From the NCBI GenBank assembly GCA_050313895.1, contig JBNPMI010000001.1: a stretch of 64,000 nucleotides of DNA, one strand, 5' to 3'. The notes under the pieces were generated by a model, which searched no databases, was not told the DNA's origin, and saw only the letters and a list, made by a program, of their open reading frames with translations. Positions 8,681 to 17,023 of the stretch are shown here, in pieces (position 1 is the stretch's first letter; every line of letters starts with the position of its first letter). Source of the DNA: JALFST01 sp022779285 (lineage in GTDB: Bacteria; Bacillota; Clostridia; Tissierellales; Peptoniphilaceae). A program made the position numbers and the translations under genes.

Positions 8681-9355
8681 ATGGCTATCTCCGCACCGGA
8701 ACGTCGCATGAGAATTCTCCGCTATATTACGGAATATCTCGCAAAAAATAAATATCCTCCCAGCTTTCGAGACATCAGTGAAACGCTGCAAATTCCTTCC
8801 ACTTCAACAGTGCATTCGGATATTCATACACTCATCCGGCAAGGCTATCTTTGCATGGATACACGCAACTACCGATCTCTTCACCTCAACGAGGAGCGCG
8901 CGGATGCGCTTGCCGCATTAGGGATTTTCCTTGCGCCGGAGAGTCCCGATGTCCCCGTTTCGGAGCTTCGTGACGATGTCTATGATATCCCTGTATACGG
9001 AAATGTGGCGGCAGGCGATCCGATTTATGCAGATGATGTTGTCGAGGAAACCATTCCGCTTCCTTCCTCCTTTTTCCCATCCGACGGAAGCGACTATTTT
9101 GTTTTGAAAATACGAGGAGAATCCATGATCGAGGCCGGCATCTTCGATGGAGATCACGTCATCATCCGCCGTCAAAATACAGCGCGCAACGGTCAACAGG
9201 TCGTCGCTCTGATTGAGGATTCCGCAACAGTTAAAACCTTCTATCAGCATGCAGACCACGTGGAGCTTCGTCCGGAAAACTCTGCGATGGAGCCCATCAT
9301 TGTTCGGGAATGCAAAATTCTTGGCATCGTCTGCGGCCTGTATCGACTCTATTGA
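8681..9355 (+). CDS. lexA: SOS repressor LexA
   Basis: Repressor of the SOS response that self-cleaves when stimulated by RecA filaments. The 224-residue product has an N-terminal winged HTH (about 1-65, with PPSFRDISETL) and a C-terminal S24 peptidase domain. The scissile Ala111-Gly112 lies in NVAAGDP, the nucleophile is Ser148 (RGESMIEAG), and the general base is Lys185 (TVKTFY). The ATG at 8681 was chosen over 8648 because AGGAAAGG precedes it and the HTH starts at once. A near-consensus LexA box overlaps the transcription start. It converges on folC with only 10 bases between the stops. Confidence 0.95.
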   Translation: MAISAPERRMRILRYITEYLAKNKYPPSFRDISETLQIPSTSTVHSDIHTLIRQGYLCMDTRNYRSLHLNEERADALAALGIFLAPESPDVPVSELRDDVYDIPVYGNVAAGDPIYADDVVEETIPLPSSFFPSDGSDYFVLKIRGESMIEAGIFDGDHVIIRRQNTARNGQQVVALIEDSATVKTFYQHADHVELRPENSAMEPIIVRECKILGIVCGLYRLY

Positions 9356-9365
9356 TTTCGAAAAT

Positions 9366-10589
9366 TCAATAAGCGCCTGCCGGCAAATAGAGGCTTCCCG
9401 TTACCAGTATGGGCTGCAGGGGGAGCTCTTTTTGTGCGCTCATGATCGCATCTCTGACATTTTGCTGAATCTTCTGATCGGTATCTTGCAGCGAAATCGG
9501 ATATACCTTGCTTGCCATCGCAAAAAGCCTTGCACGGACTCCTTCTTGAATTTTCCCTTCATGCATACCGAAGATAAGAACCGGACGTTTTTTCCCCGTC
9601 ATACCCAACAATTTCAAATTTTCCATAAGCACGGTAACCGCTTGATCATTGTGCGCACCGTCCGCCCAAATCTCCGGATGCGTCGAAATACGCTGCATCC
9701 GGCCGGTCATAGGAGTCCCCGTGATCGCATCGCGAATCCTTTGCCGAAGATCCTCCTCCGACAGTGCAGAATCTCTCATTTTCAAATTTTGAACGACGGA
9801 TTTTTCCCGCAGCATCGTCTCCAAGGCGTAAAGCGCTGTTCCAAGATTTTGCAGTTGATGGATGCCGATCAGGGGCGTCTCATAATCTCCGGACAACCAC
9901 AGCCCCCGGTAGTGAAAATACATCCTCGGCTGCGGAGCCTCCGTTTGAATATCTTCCAGCTCCACCATGGATTTCTTCAGAAAATGGATTCTTGTATGTC
10001 TGGATTCGGCCACGTCAATCAGAGCTTCTTTCACATCCTTCTTCTGATCGGAAGAAATCACCGGTTCTCCCTCACCGATCACGCCTGCCTTTTGCGCGGC
10101 GATTTCCGTCAGGCTCATTCCCAGCTCCTTTTGATGGTCCTTAGCAATCGTAGTGATCACAACAACATCCGTCTCTATGAGATGTGTGGCATCCAATCTT
10201 CCGCCGATTCCTGCCTCCATCACAAGGATCCCCAAAGAACGAAATGCCAGCATCGCTTCCACAAGGCTTCTCTGAAAAAAAGTCAGTTCCGGTAACGCTA
10301 TCCGATCTGCAGCAGCTTGCATTTCCTCTCGCACACATTCCAATTTCCGCTCAGAGATCGGCTCTTGTCCGATACAAATTCTTTCTCGATAGCACACTAC
10401 ATGAGGCGATGAAAAATGTCCGACTTTTTCTCCGGTAATTTTCTCCAGTGCGGCGGCAATGACACGTCCGGTTGAGCCTTTGCCGTTGGTTCCCACCACA
10501 TGAACGATAAAACGGCCTTTCTCCGGATGTCCCAGGGCCTCCAGCCACCGCCATACGGCACCATGCTTTTGCATCAATTCTTTTTCCAT
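9366..10589 (-). CDS. folC: Folylpolyglutamate / dihydrofolate synthase
   Basis: Mur-ligase-family enzyme (407 aa, usual length) adding glutamate to folates and possibly to dihydropteroate. The ATP site VGTNGKGSTGRV is at about 32-43, followed by the HFSSPHV folate-site segment, an AGIGGRLDATH motif near 125-135, and the C-terminal Mur ligase domain with ADGAHND. It is monocistronic on the minus strand. Whether it has both activities cannot be judged from sequence. Confidence 0.95.
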   Translation of the reverse strand: MEKELMQKHGAVWRWLEALGHPEKGRFIVHVVGTNGKGSTGRVIAAALEKITGEKVGHFSSPHVVCYRERICIGQEPISERKLECVREEMQAAADRIALPELTFFQRSLVEAMLAFRSLGILVMEAGIGGRLDATHLIETDVVVITTIAKDHQKELGMSLTEIAAQKAGVIGEGEPVISSDQKKDVKEALIDVAESRHTRIHFLKKSMVELEDIQTEAPQPRMYFHYRGLWLSGDYETPLIGIHQLQNLGTALYALETMLREKSVVQNLKMRDSALSEEDLRQRIRDAITGTPMTGRMQRISTHPEIWADGAHNDQAVTVLMENLKLLGMTGKKRPVLIFGMHEGKIQEGVRARLFAMASKVYPISLQDTDQKIQQNVRDAIMSAQKELPLQPILVTGSLYLPAGAY

Positions 10590-10684
10590 GACCGTTTCCT
10601 TTCCGCATCATCTGCATTCATAAAGTCCACATATCCGTCCGCTAAAATAATCATACTTCATAGGAATAATGGAAAGGAATGCAT

Positions 10685-11641
10685 ATGAAAAGACCTTCAA
10701 TCCTAAAAAAAATAGGAGCGATTTTTTTGAGTGCTGCTATTTTGCTTTCTTCCTCCGGAGCTGTCCGAGCTGCAAAAAAGCCTATGCAGCCCATCTTTGC
10801 ATATGGAGAAAGCCTGACCGCCCAGCAAAAACAGGAGACGGCAAAGCTGCTCGGTGTGAACGACAGCTCCCTGGAAATGCAGGTGAATATCGATGAGATG
10901 AATTCACTTCTTCATGATCAATATCATTATTATCAGGTCTACTCTTCTGTATATATCCAACCTGATAAAAATGTAGCGGGTGTTGCGGTGGAAATTCTTA
11001 CGCCAAAGACGATCACGACAATTACGGAGGCGCAATATGAAAATGCCGCCATAACGGCCGGCGCTACAAACATGCGCATTCGTGTCGCATCTGTAAAAGC
11101 CGTAGACGGATCGGGAGCCTTAGCCGGCGTCTATAAAGCCTTTAACAGTACCGTTGGCGAACTGCCTGAAGAAAATATAAAGCAGGCACAGAAAGAGCTT
11201 ACGGTCACGTCAAAAATCACCGAGGAAAATAAAGAGAAAAAAGGGTATTCGGATGATCTCCTGAACGCCGCCGTTGCGGAAATTAAAGCGCAAATTGCTG
11301 CAAAGAAGGCAGAAAACAACGGTGTCATCAACAACGGCACAATCAACAATATTGTAGACTCTGTCATCAATAACTACAATCTCAACGGCATTCTTTCTGA
11401 AGAAAACGTTGAGTCCTTAAAAGAGCTGATGAATCAGTTCTCCAAGCTCCAGCTCTCCGAAGATCAAATGGAAGCTCTCAAGCAATTCGGTCAGAAGCTC
11501 TTAAAAGAAGGAGATAAACTTCTGAATGGAGTCAAGGATACCTGGAACAGCCTCGCACCTGAAACAAAATCAGGGATTCAAGGCTTCTTCTCCAATATTT
11601 TTGAACAAATTAAGAACTTTTTTCAGGGCCTGTTCTCGTAG
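10685..11641 (+). CDS. Secreted DUF1002-family protein
   Basis: A 318-residue exported protein with a basic N-terminus, a hydrophobic signal segment (residues about 10-25) and a likely signal peptidase I site after VRAA. The body matches the DUF1002 family pattern (SLTAQQKQETAKLLGV near the start, then ITEAQYENAAITAGATN, and SGALAGVYKAF). The C-terminal third is Asn-rich then helical, and the last 20 residues are Phe-rich. The function of the family is unknown; it is typically exported in Firmicutes. The start is ATG 10685, which has GGAAAGGA at a proper distance; the ATG at 10679 abuts that site. Confidence 0.8.
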   Translation: MKRPSILKKIGAIFLSAAILLSSSGAVRAAKKPMQPIFAYGESLTAQQKQETAKLLGVNDSSLEMQVNIDEMNSLLHDQYHYYQVYSSVYIQPDKNVAGVAVEILTPKTITTITEAQYENAAITAGATNMRIRVASVKAVDGSGALAGVYKAFNSTVGELPEENIKQAQKELTVTSKITEENKEKKGYSDDLLNAAVAEIKAQIAAKKAENNGVINNGTINNIVDSVINNYNLNGILSEENVESLKELMNQFSKLQLSEDQMEALKQFGQKLLKEGDKLLNGVKDTWNSLAPETKSGIQGFFSNIFEQIKNFFQGLFS

Positions 11642-11676
11642 CGGCAGAAAAATCGGATCGGACCCGAGGATCTGAA

Positions 11677-11730
11677 AAACAAAATGGCTGAATTTCAATC
11701 ACTTTCTGATGAAATTCAGCCATTTTGTTT
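11677..11730. terminator. Strong bidirectional terminator
   Basis: A perfect 20-base inverted repeat (11677-11696 and 11711-11730) with a 14-base loop and flanking A/T tracts sits between the converging DUF1002 gene and nrdD. Confidence 0.9.
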
Positions 11731-11778
11731 TATGCCTTCCGTTATGCCCCTTCCGTAAACACGGAAAATGCCCTTCTT

Positions 11779-13620
11779 TTATCTGCTTTCCTTAGATTCC
11801 TGCGTAAAAGATCTCGTATTCATCGGTACAGGTTCTGCCGCGTGGGATAGCTGATACAGCTTTCGATCTGCAAATTCCTGCATTTTCCCGTCGTTCCAAT
11901 TCTTCACCGGACGATAATAGCCTGTGATACGACTATAAACCTCCGCTTCCCTGCCGCAAACCGGACAGTGATTGTGTTCTCCATCAATATATCCATGCTC
12001 CGCACAAATCGAATATGTGGGAGAAAGTGTAAAATAAGGCAGCTTATAATTTTCCGCAATTTTACGCACCAGCGTTGCCGCCGAATTCCAATCGGGGAGC
12101 TTCTCTCCCAAAAAAGCATGGAACACGGTTCCCGACGTATACCTTGTCTGCAGCTCATCCTGGATATCCAATGCTTCAAAAAGATCATCCGTTGCGCCCA
12201 CGGGAAGGTGAGAAGAGTTCGTGTAGTAAGGCGCTCCCTCCTGATTGGCGGTGATAATATCCGGGAAAACCGCCCGATCGTGCTTGGCAAAACGATAGGA
12301 TGTGGATTCGGCAGGAGTCGCCTCCAAATTGTAGAGATCGCCCGTCTCTTCCTGATAATCGCTGAGGCGCTCTCGCATATGATCGAGCACATCCCTTGCA
12401 AATTGCTGCGCATCCGCATCTGTCAAATCCTTGCGCAGCCACGTTGCGTTCAGGCATGCCTCATTCATTCCAACCAGTCCGATTGTAGAAAAATGATTAT
12501 CAAAGCTGCCGAGATAGCGCTTCGTATATGGATAGAGTCCGTTTTCCAGCATTTGGGTAATAAAGTTTCTTTTGCATTTCAAGGAACGGGCGGCAATATC
12601 CATCAATTCATCCAATTGCTGATAAAAGCTTGTCTTTGTCTTGGATAAATACGCAATGCGCGGCAGATTGATGGTCACAACACCGATGGAGCCCGTAGAT
12701 TCTCCCGATCCGAAAAATCCGCCTGATTTTTTACGCAGCTCGCGAAGATCCAGGCGCAGCCGACAGCACATGGAACGGACATCGCTCGGCTCCATATCCG
12801 AATTGATATAATTCGAAAAATATGGCGTACCGTACTTTGCGGTCATCTCAAAAAGAAGACGATTGTTTTCCGTATCCGACCAATCGAAATTTTTTGTGAT
12901 GGAATACGTGGGAATCGGATACTGGAATCCTCTTCCTTGCGCATCTCCTTCCAGCATTACCTCGATAAACGCCTTGTTGATCATGTCCATTTCCGCCTGA
13001 CAATCGCCATAGGTAAAGTCCATGTTTTGACCGCCAACGGAAGCAGGGAGCTTTGCAAGATCCTCGGGAACCGTCCAATCCAATGTGATATTGGTAAAAG
13101 GAGCCTGCGTTCCCCAACGGCTCGGCGTATTGACGCCATAGACAAAGGACTGAATGCATTGCTTGACATCTTTGTAAGATAAGCTGTCCTTGCGCACAAA
13201 AGGTGCAAGATATGTATCGAAAGAAGAAAAGGCCTGTGCCCCTGCCCATTCATTTTGCATAATTCCTAAAAAATTGACCATCTGATTGCAGAGCGTGGAA
13301 AGATGCTTGGCGGGCGCTGAGGAAATTTTTCCGGGAACTCCTCCAAGTCCTTCATCGATCAGCTGCTTGAGGCTCCACCCCGCGCAATATCCCGTCAGCA
13401 TACTTAAATCGTGAATATGAATCGCTGCTGTACGATGCGCCGACTCGACCTCGTCATCATATACCTGAGAAAGCCAATAATTGGCCGTCACCGCACCGGA
13501 GTTTGATAAAATCAATCCTCCCACCGAATAGGTAACGGTTGAATTTTCCTTCACGCGCCAGTCGTTGATCCCAAGATAATTATCAATCAGCTCCTGATAA
13601 TCCAGCTTTGTTCCATTCAT
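11779..13620 (-). CDS. nrdD: Anaerobic ribonucleoside-triphosphate reductase, lacking the ATP-cone
   Basis: Class III ribonucleotide reductase, reducing ribonucleoside triphosphates to dNTPs with a glycyl radical. The 613-residue protein begins just at the catalytic core (NDWRVKENSTVTYSVGGL at about 19-36), so the roughly 90-residue N-terminal ATP-cone found in many NrdD proteins is missing. Near the C-terminus are the zinc-binding Cys cluster (CAEHGY then CPVCG) and the glycyl-radical loop RITGYYRPVKNWNDGK. A GGAGGGAGG-like site precedes the ATG. It lies 174 bases downstream of its activase gene nrdG, and paired NrdR-like boxes precede its own promoter. Confidence 0.96.
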   Translation of the reverse strand: MNGTKLDYQELIDNYLGINDWRVKENSTVTYSVGGLILSNSGAVTANYWLSQVYDDEVESAHRTAAIHIHDLSMLTGYCAGWSLKQLIDEGLGGVPGKISSAPAKHLSTLCNQMVNFLGIMQNEWAGAQAFSSFDTYLAPFVRKDSLSYKDVKQCIQSFVYGVNTPSRWGTQAPFTNITLDWTVPEDLAKLPASVGGQNMDFTYGDCQAEMDMINKAFIEVMLEGDAQGRGFQYPIPTYSITKNFDWSDTENNRLLFEMTAKYGTPYFSNYINSDMEPSDVRSMCCRLRLDLRELRKKSGGFFGSGESTGSIGVVTINLPRIAYLSKTKTSFYQQLDELMDIAARSLKCKRNFITQMLENGLYPYTKRYLGSFDNHFSTIGLVGMNEACLNATWLRKDLTDADAQQFARDVLDHMRERLSDYQEETGDLYNLEATPAESTSYRFAKHDRAVFPDIITANQEGAPYYTNSSHLPVGATDDLFEALDIQDELQTRYTSGTVFHAFLGEKLPDWNSAATLVRKIAENYKLPYFTLSPTYSICAEHGYIDGEHNHCPVCGREAEVYSRITGYYRPVKNWNDGKMQEFADRKLYQLSHAAEPVPMNTRSFTQESKESR

Positions 13621-13696
13621 ATTGTTGCCTCCCTCCGACCGAAATATCTATATGTAGTTCTGATTTATTGAATTCATCAAGATGATGTGCATTTCT

Positions 13697-13725
13697 ATTA
13701 TAGTGTCTAAAGGGAGAAATAGCAA
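13697..13725 (-). promoter_or_regulatory. Probable nrdD promoter
   Basis: On the minus strand, TTGCTA (13720-13725) and TATAAT (13697-13702) have a 17-base spacer, between nrdG and nrdD and just downstream of the paired boxes. Confidence 0.6.
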
Positions 13726-13732
13726 ATAAAAA

Positions 13733-13779
13733 CTACAATATATGGTGTGCTTGTGAAAAAACTCACCATTATATTGTAG
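13733..13779. promoter_or_regulatory. Paired NrdR-like boxes upstream of nrdD
   Basis: Box 1 (13733-13748) matches 13 of 16 positions of the NrdR consensus ACACWATATATWGTGT. Box 2 (13764-13779) is a weaker, inverted copy matching about 10 of 16. Their centres are 31 bp apart, three helical turns, the spacing expected for NrdR. The pair directly precedes the nrdD promoter, implying repression when dNTP/dATP is high. Confidence 0.65.
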
Positions 13780-13794
13780 TAAAAAACTAAAATA

Positions 13795-14493
13795 TTACCC
13801 GAGACGCAGCTCTGTCGGGAGATAGGGCAAAAGTATTTTACGATACTTTTCCATTTTCTCCTCCGTTGGCGGGGTAAGCTCCTGACAGGGAACCTGCGGA
13901 CGTGAAATGTATTGCTGTAAAAAATAACGAGGGGCACCCGAAATCCATGGACCGATCACTTGAAAGGAAGCTTCATCATGAAGCTCCGCGACAACGGTTG
14001 TACGAAATTCAAGGTCGATTTTTCCCTGCCCGCTCCATGCCTTCAGCAGCTCCACACTTTTAAAAATCGGCTCCATATTCCAATCCGCCCTGCCCACCGT
14101 CTGCGCGTAGCGTTCCGGAGAATTTTTAATATCCATAGCGATCGCCTGAACAAGCCCCGCCTCCACGAGCTCCTCCACCATGGCGGGATGCGTGCCGTTG
14201 GTATCTAATTTGACCGGAAAGCCCTTTTCTCGAATTTCCCGAAGAAAAGCAGGAAGATCCGCCGAGAGCGTCGGTTCACCGCCCGTGACGCATACTCCGT
14301 CCAGCTTTCCCTTCCTGGAATCCAAAAAGGAGAGGAAGTCCTCACGGGAAATGACTTCCGGCGCCCTTCCATCCAAAATTTCCGCATTGTGACAATAGGG
14401 ACAGCGCAGATCACATCCGCCCAGAAACACCGCACACGCAACCTTGCCCGGATAATCCAATAATGTCATTTTCTGTAATCCGCAGATCCGCAT
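13795..14493 (-). CDS. nrdG: Anaerobic ribonucleotide reductase activating protein (radical SAM)
   Basis: Radical SAM activase that generates the glycyl radical on NrdD. The 232-residue protein belongs to the longer NrdG2-type subfamily: it opens with the family signature MTLLDYPGKVACAVFLGGC, and the CxxxCxxC iron-sulfur motif CDLRCPYC lies at about 27-34. A TGGEPTLS motif follows for SAM binding. It is upstream of nrdD on the same strand and 39 bases downstream of nagA. Confidence 0.93.
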   Translation of the reverse strand: MRICGLQKMTLLDYPGKVACAVFLGGCDLRCPYCHNAEILDGRAPEVISREDFLSFLDSRKGKLDGVCVTGGEPTLSADLPAFLREIREKGFPVKLDTNGTHPAMVEELVEAGLVQAIAMDIKNSPERYAQTVGRADWNMEPIFKSVELLKAWSGQGKIDLEFRTTVVAELHDEASFQVIGPWISGAPRYFLQQYISRPQVPCQELTPPTEEKMEKYRKILLPYLPTELRLG

Positions 14494-14532
14494 ATTTCCT
14501 CTCTTTTCCGATTCCTTGGTGTTTTTTTGATG

Positions 14533-15657
14533 TTATGACCGCCAATAAACAATCTCTCCGCCGACAATTGTCATGACAATCTGATACCTCTCATCAAGAA
14601 GCACCAGATCCGCATCATAGCCGATTTCAATTTTTCCCTTATGATCATCGATTCGCAAGGCTCTGGCCGGATTGATCGTGAACGCAGGCAAAACCGTCTC
14701 CGGGGATTCCCCCGTAAATTCCATCAGATTTCGAAATGCCTGAATCGATGTAAGCGTACTTCCTGCGCGAGTTCCATCCGCAAGCGTGGCATCTGCACCA
14801 TGAACAAAGACCTCATTGATTCCCAAATGGTAGGTGCCATCCGGAAGCCCTGCCGCCATAATGCTGTCGGTCACGGCGATCACGCGGTCCCATCCCTTCG
14901 TCTTGATCAGCAGACGCACCGTAGCGGGAGCTAAGTGGCGCCCGTCACAGATCATCTCACAATAGATATCGCTCTCCAGAACGGCGCCGAGAATCCCCGG
15001 CTCATGATGCTCCAGAGGACGCATCGCATTGAAGGTGTGCGTAGCGCATCGGGCTCCGTTTCGGATCGCCTCCTGCGCCTGCGCATAGGTTGCTGCCGAA
15101 TGGCCGATAGCCACGGTCACTTCATCCGAAATCTCCGCAATCAGAGCCTCCACACCCTCGCGTTCCGGAGCGACCGTAAGATAACGCACGCAATCTCCGG
15201 AGCGCTTCTGATATTCTCGAAAAAGATCCGCATCACCGGCTCGAAGAAGCGTCTCCGGCATCGCTCCCTTATATTTTGCGCTTAAAAAAGGCCCTTCCAA
15301 ATGCGCACCCAAAAGCTCGGCTCCCCCGATTTGTTTTCCTGATAATTCTCGAACCACATCCAAGGCATGGCCGGTGCGCTCCGGAGTATCCGTGAGAATG
15401 CTCGCATTCCATGCCGTCGTTCCCTGAGAGGCGAAAAAATGCGCAATCCTGCGGTACTGATCCTCCTGTGCATCGTTGACATCATTGCCGAACGCGCCAT
15501 GGGTATGGATATCAATAAATCCCGGAACCGCCATCCGCCCCTGTGCATCGATGCTTTCGCCTCCGGAATCCTCCGAGCAGAAGATTCCCTGATTCATATA
15601 TAAATCGCCCGAGCTCCAGCCGCCATCTCGGTAGATTTTCGCATTTTGAATACGCAA
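14533..15657 (-). CDS. nagA: N-acetylglucosamine-6-phosphate deacetylase
   Basis: Amidohydrolase (about 374 aa) removing acetate from GlcNAc-6-P on the way to glucosamine-6-P. Metal-site motifs are visible: DIHTHGAFGND near 50-60, the Glu of HLEGPFLS, GHSAAT, and the catalytic Asp in AVTDSIMAAG. The start is a TTG, at 15657 or 15660; the former has the better spacing from AAGGAG. No nagB is adjacent. With the lacto-N-biose phosphorylase near the right edge it suggests use of amino sugars from host glycans. Confidence 0.94.
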   Translation of the reverse strand: MRIQNAKIYRDGGWSSGDLYMNQGIFCSEDSGGESIDAQGRMAVPGFIDIHTHGAFGNDVNDAQEDQYRRIAHFFASQGTTAWNASILTDTPERTGHALDVVRELSGKQIGGAELLGAHLEGPFLSAKYKGAMPETLLRAGDADLFREYQKRSGDCVRYLTVAPEREGVEALIAEISDEVTVAIGHSAATYAQAQEAIRNGARCATHTFNAMRPLEHHEPGILGAVLESDIYCEMICDGRHLAPATVRLLIKTKGWDRVIAVTDSIMAAGLPDGTYHLGINEVFVHGADATLADGTRAGSTLTSIQAFRNLMEFTGESPETVLPAFTINPARALRIDDHKGKIEIGYDADLVLLDERYQIVMTIVGGEIVYWRS

Positions 15658-15714
15658 CAAAAACTCCTTTCCTGATCAATGTCCGGCATTTACGAAGTGC
15701 TGATGCCCATAAAA

Positions 15715-15740
15715 CAAAAAAGGTGCCCGAGGGCACCGAT
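15715..15740 (-). terminator. rpsU terminator
   Basis: GGTGCC (15722-15727) and GGCACC (15732-15737) form a hairpin followed on the minus strand by a run of seven T, directly after rpsU. Confidence 0.85.
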
Positions 15741-15746
15741 TTTTTA

Positions 15747-15926
15747 CTATCTTTTACGATTCTTGCGACGAGCCGCTTCCGATTTTTTCTTCTTCTTAAT
15801 CGAAGGCTTTTCATAATGCTCACGCTTACGGTATTCTGCTAAGGTGCCTGCACGAGCAGTAGCACGCTTGAAGCGTTTCAGAGCACTTTCAATGGACTCG
15901 TTTTCTCCGACGCGAACCTCCGGCAT
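15747..15926 (-). CDS. rpsU: 30S ribosomal protein S21
   Basis: Small basic protein (59 aa) of the 30S subunit. The sequence runs PEVRVGENESIESALKRFKR and ends in a Lys/Arg-rich tail, as expected. The ATG at 15926 follows AAGGGGG. It is monocistronic with its own strong promoter and terminator, lying at the end of the heat-shock and mtaB neighbourhood as in many Firmicutes. Confidence 0.97.
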   Translation of the reverse strand: MPEVRVGENESIESALKRFKRATARAGTLAEYRKREHYEKPSIKKKKKSEAARRKNRKR

Positions 15927-15963
15927 GTTTTCACCCCCTTCGGAGCTAAGATTAGCACTCAAT

Positions 15964-15992
15964 ATTATAACGGGAAATCAAATGCTATGCAA
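15964..15992 (-). promoter_or_regulatory. rpsU promoter
   Basis: Minus-strand TTGCAT (15987-15992) and a perfect TATAAT (15964-15969) with a 17-base spacer, about 40 bp before the rpsU start. Confidence 0.75.
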
Positions 15993-16011
15993 GATGCTGC
16001 GCCGGAAATAA

Positions 16012-16566
16012 CTATTCCGTGAGTGCCTGCATGAAAGCCTGCAATTGATCGGCATTGAGCTTCGGAGCCGGGGATACCCCTGCATCCCGCATCATGTTTT
16101 TCACATTCGGGTCTCCCTTTTGGTAATCCTCCGCAAGGATTTTAATTCCCAAAGCCGACTCCATGTACATATCCGGATCCGATAAGACCTTTCTTTCCTC
16201 GGCAATGATACGATTCGATTCCTCCTGCTTTTCCGCATAGAATGCGAACTCATTGAGAATCCTTCCGAGCACCCCTGCCGAGGCAAGAGAAGATCCTGCA
16301 GAACCTTGCGGTAAATTCTGAATCTCCTGCACAAGGTCACGCAGAGCCTTTTTTTCACTGTCCGTCAGGTTTACGGACATGGAGGCTCCGGCCGTCGGCG
16401 ATGAACTCATCTCCGAAGTGCTCACCTGTGAAATGACTTCCTTCTGAGAAGACTCGGAGGAAACAGAGCTGCTTACGGAGCTGACCTCCGGTTTTCCTTT
16501 TTGTCCGCAGCCGGTCAACAGTATCAGTGCACAAAACGCGAAAAAAAATCGTTTGGTTTTTTTCAT
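16012..16566 (-). CDS. Predicted lipoprotein of unknown function
   Basis: A 184-residue exported protein with a basic start (MKKTKR), a hydrophobic core and the lipobox LLTGC at about residues 15-19, so it is likely anchored to the outer face of the membrane. A Ser/Val-rich linker (about 25-65) is followed by a mostly helical, charged domain (about 70-180). I do not recognise the domain. The ATG at 16566 has AAAGGAG upstream. The gene lies between the HIT protein and rpsU. Confidence 0.75.
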   Translation of the reverse strand: MKKTKRFFFAFCALILLTGCGQKGKPEVSSVSSSVSSESSQKEVISQVSTSEMSSSPTAGASMSVNLTDSEKKALRDLVQEIQNLPQGSAGSSLASAGVLGRILNEFAFYAEKQEESNRIIAEERKVLSDPDMYMESALGIKILAEDYQKGDPNVKNMMRDAGVSPAPKLNADQLQAFMQALTE

Positions 16567-16617
16567 ATTGTCTCCTTTCGTGCGCGTCACATCTTATGCG
16601 CATTCAAGCAAAAGCAA

Positions 16618-16974
16618 TTAGTCCTGATCAAATTCCGCAAAGCGGATCGGCTGCTTTGCAAGCACGTGAAAATGAAGATGGGGCACGCTTTGCCCTCCGT
16701 CTTTTCCGCAGTTATTGATAATGCGATATCCCGAATCCGCAAAGCCATCCCTTTCTGCAACTCCAGCGATTGCCCGAAAGATCGCAGCAACAATGCCGGC
16801 ATCCTCACCATGTTCGAAGTCATTGACCGATTGGATGTGTTTTTTCGGAATGAAGAGATAGTGCACCTCGGCCTTCGGATTCATATCGCGAAAAGCAAAA
16901 ACCTGATCGTCCTCATAGACTGTCTCTGTCGGAATTTCCTTGTTTGCCAATTTGCAGAAAATACAATCACTCAT
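16618..16974 (-). CDS. HIT family hydrolase
   Basis: Histidine-triad nucleotide-binding protein (118 aa), of the Hint type that hydrolyses AMP-linked amides. The triad motif HLHFHVL is at about 97-103, and the N-terminal zinc-type CIFC is present. It follows mtaB in the same direction. Confidence 0.92.
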   Translation of the reverse strand: MSDCIFCKLANKEIPTETVYEDDQVFAFRDMNPKAEVHYLFIPKKHIQSVNDFEHGEDAGIVAAIFRAIAGVAERDGFADSGYRIINNCGKDGGQSVPHLHFHVLAKQPIRFAEFDQD

Positions 16975-17023
16975 AATGCTCTCCTTTTTTCAATGATCGC
17001 TTCGTTTCCTTGCAGGCATTATA

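Noticed and set aside
9213..10295. 360-codon open frame antisense to folC
   Set aside because: It is fully covered by a clear folC gene, has no ribosome binding site and gives an unfamiliar His/Arg-rich translation.
15952..15960. CIRCE half-site TTAGCACTC next to the rpsU promoter
   Set aside because: Only one arm is present; the base sequence nine bases away shows no complementary arm, so HrcA control of rpsU is not supported.
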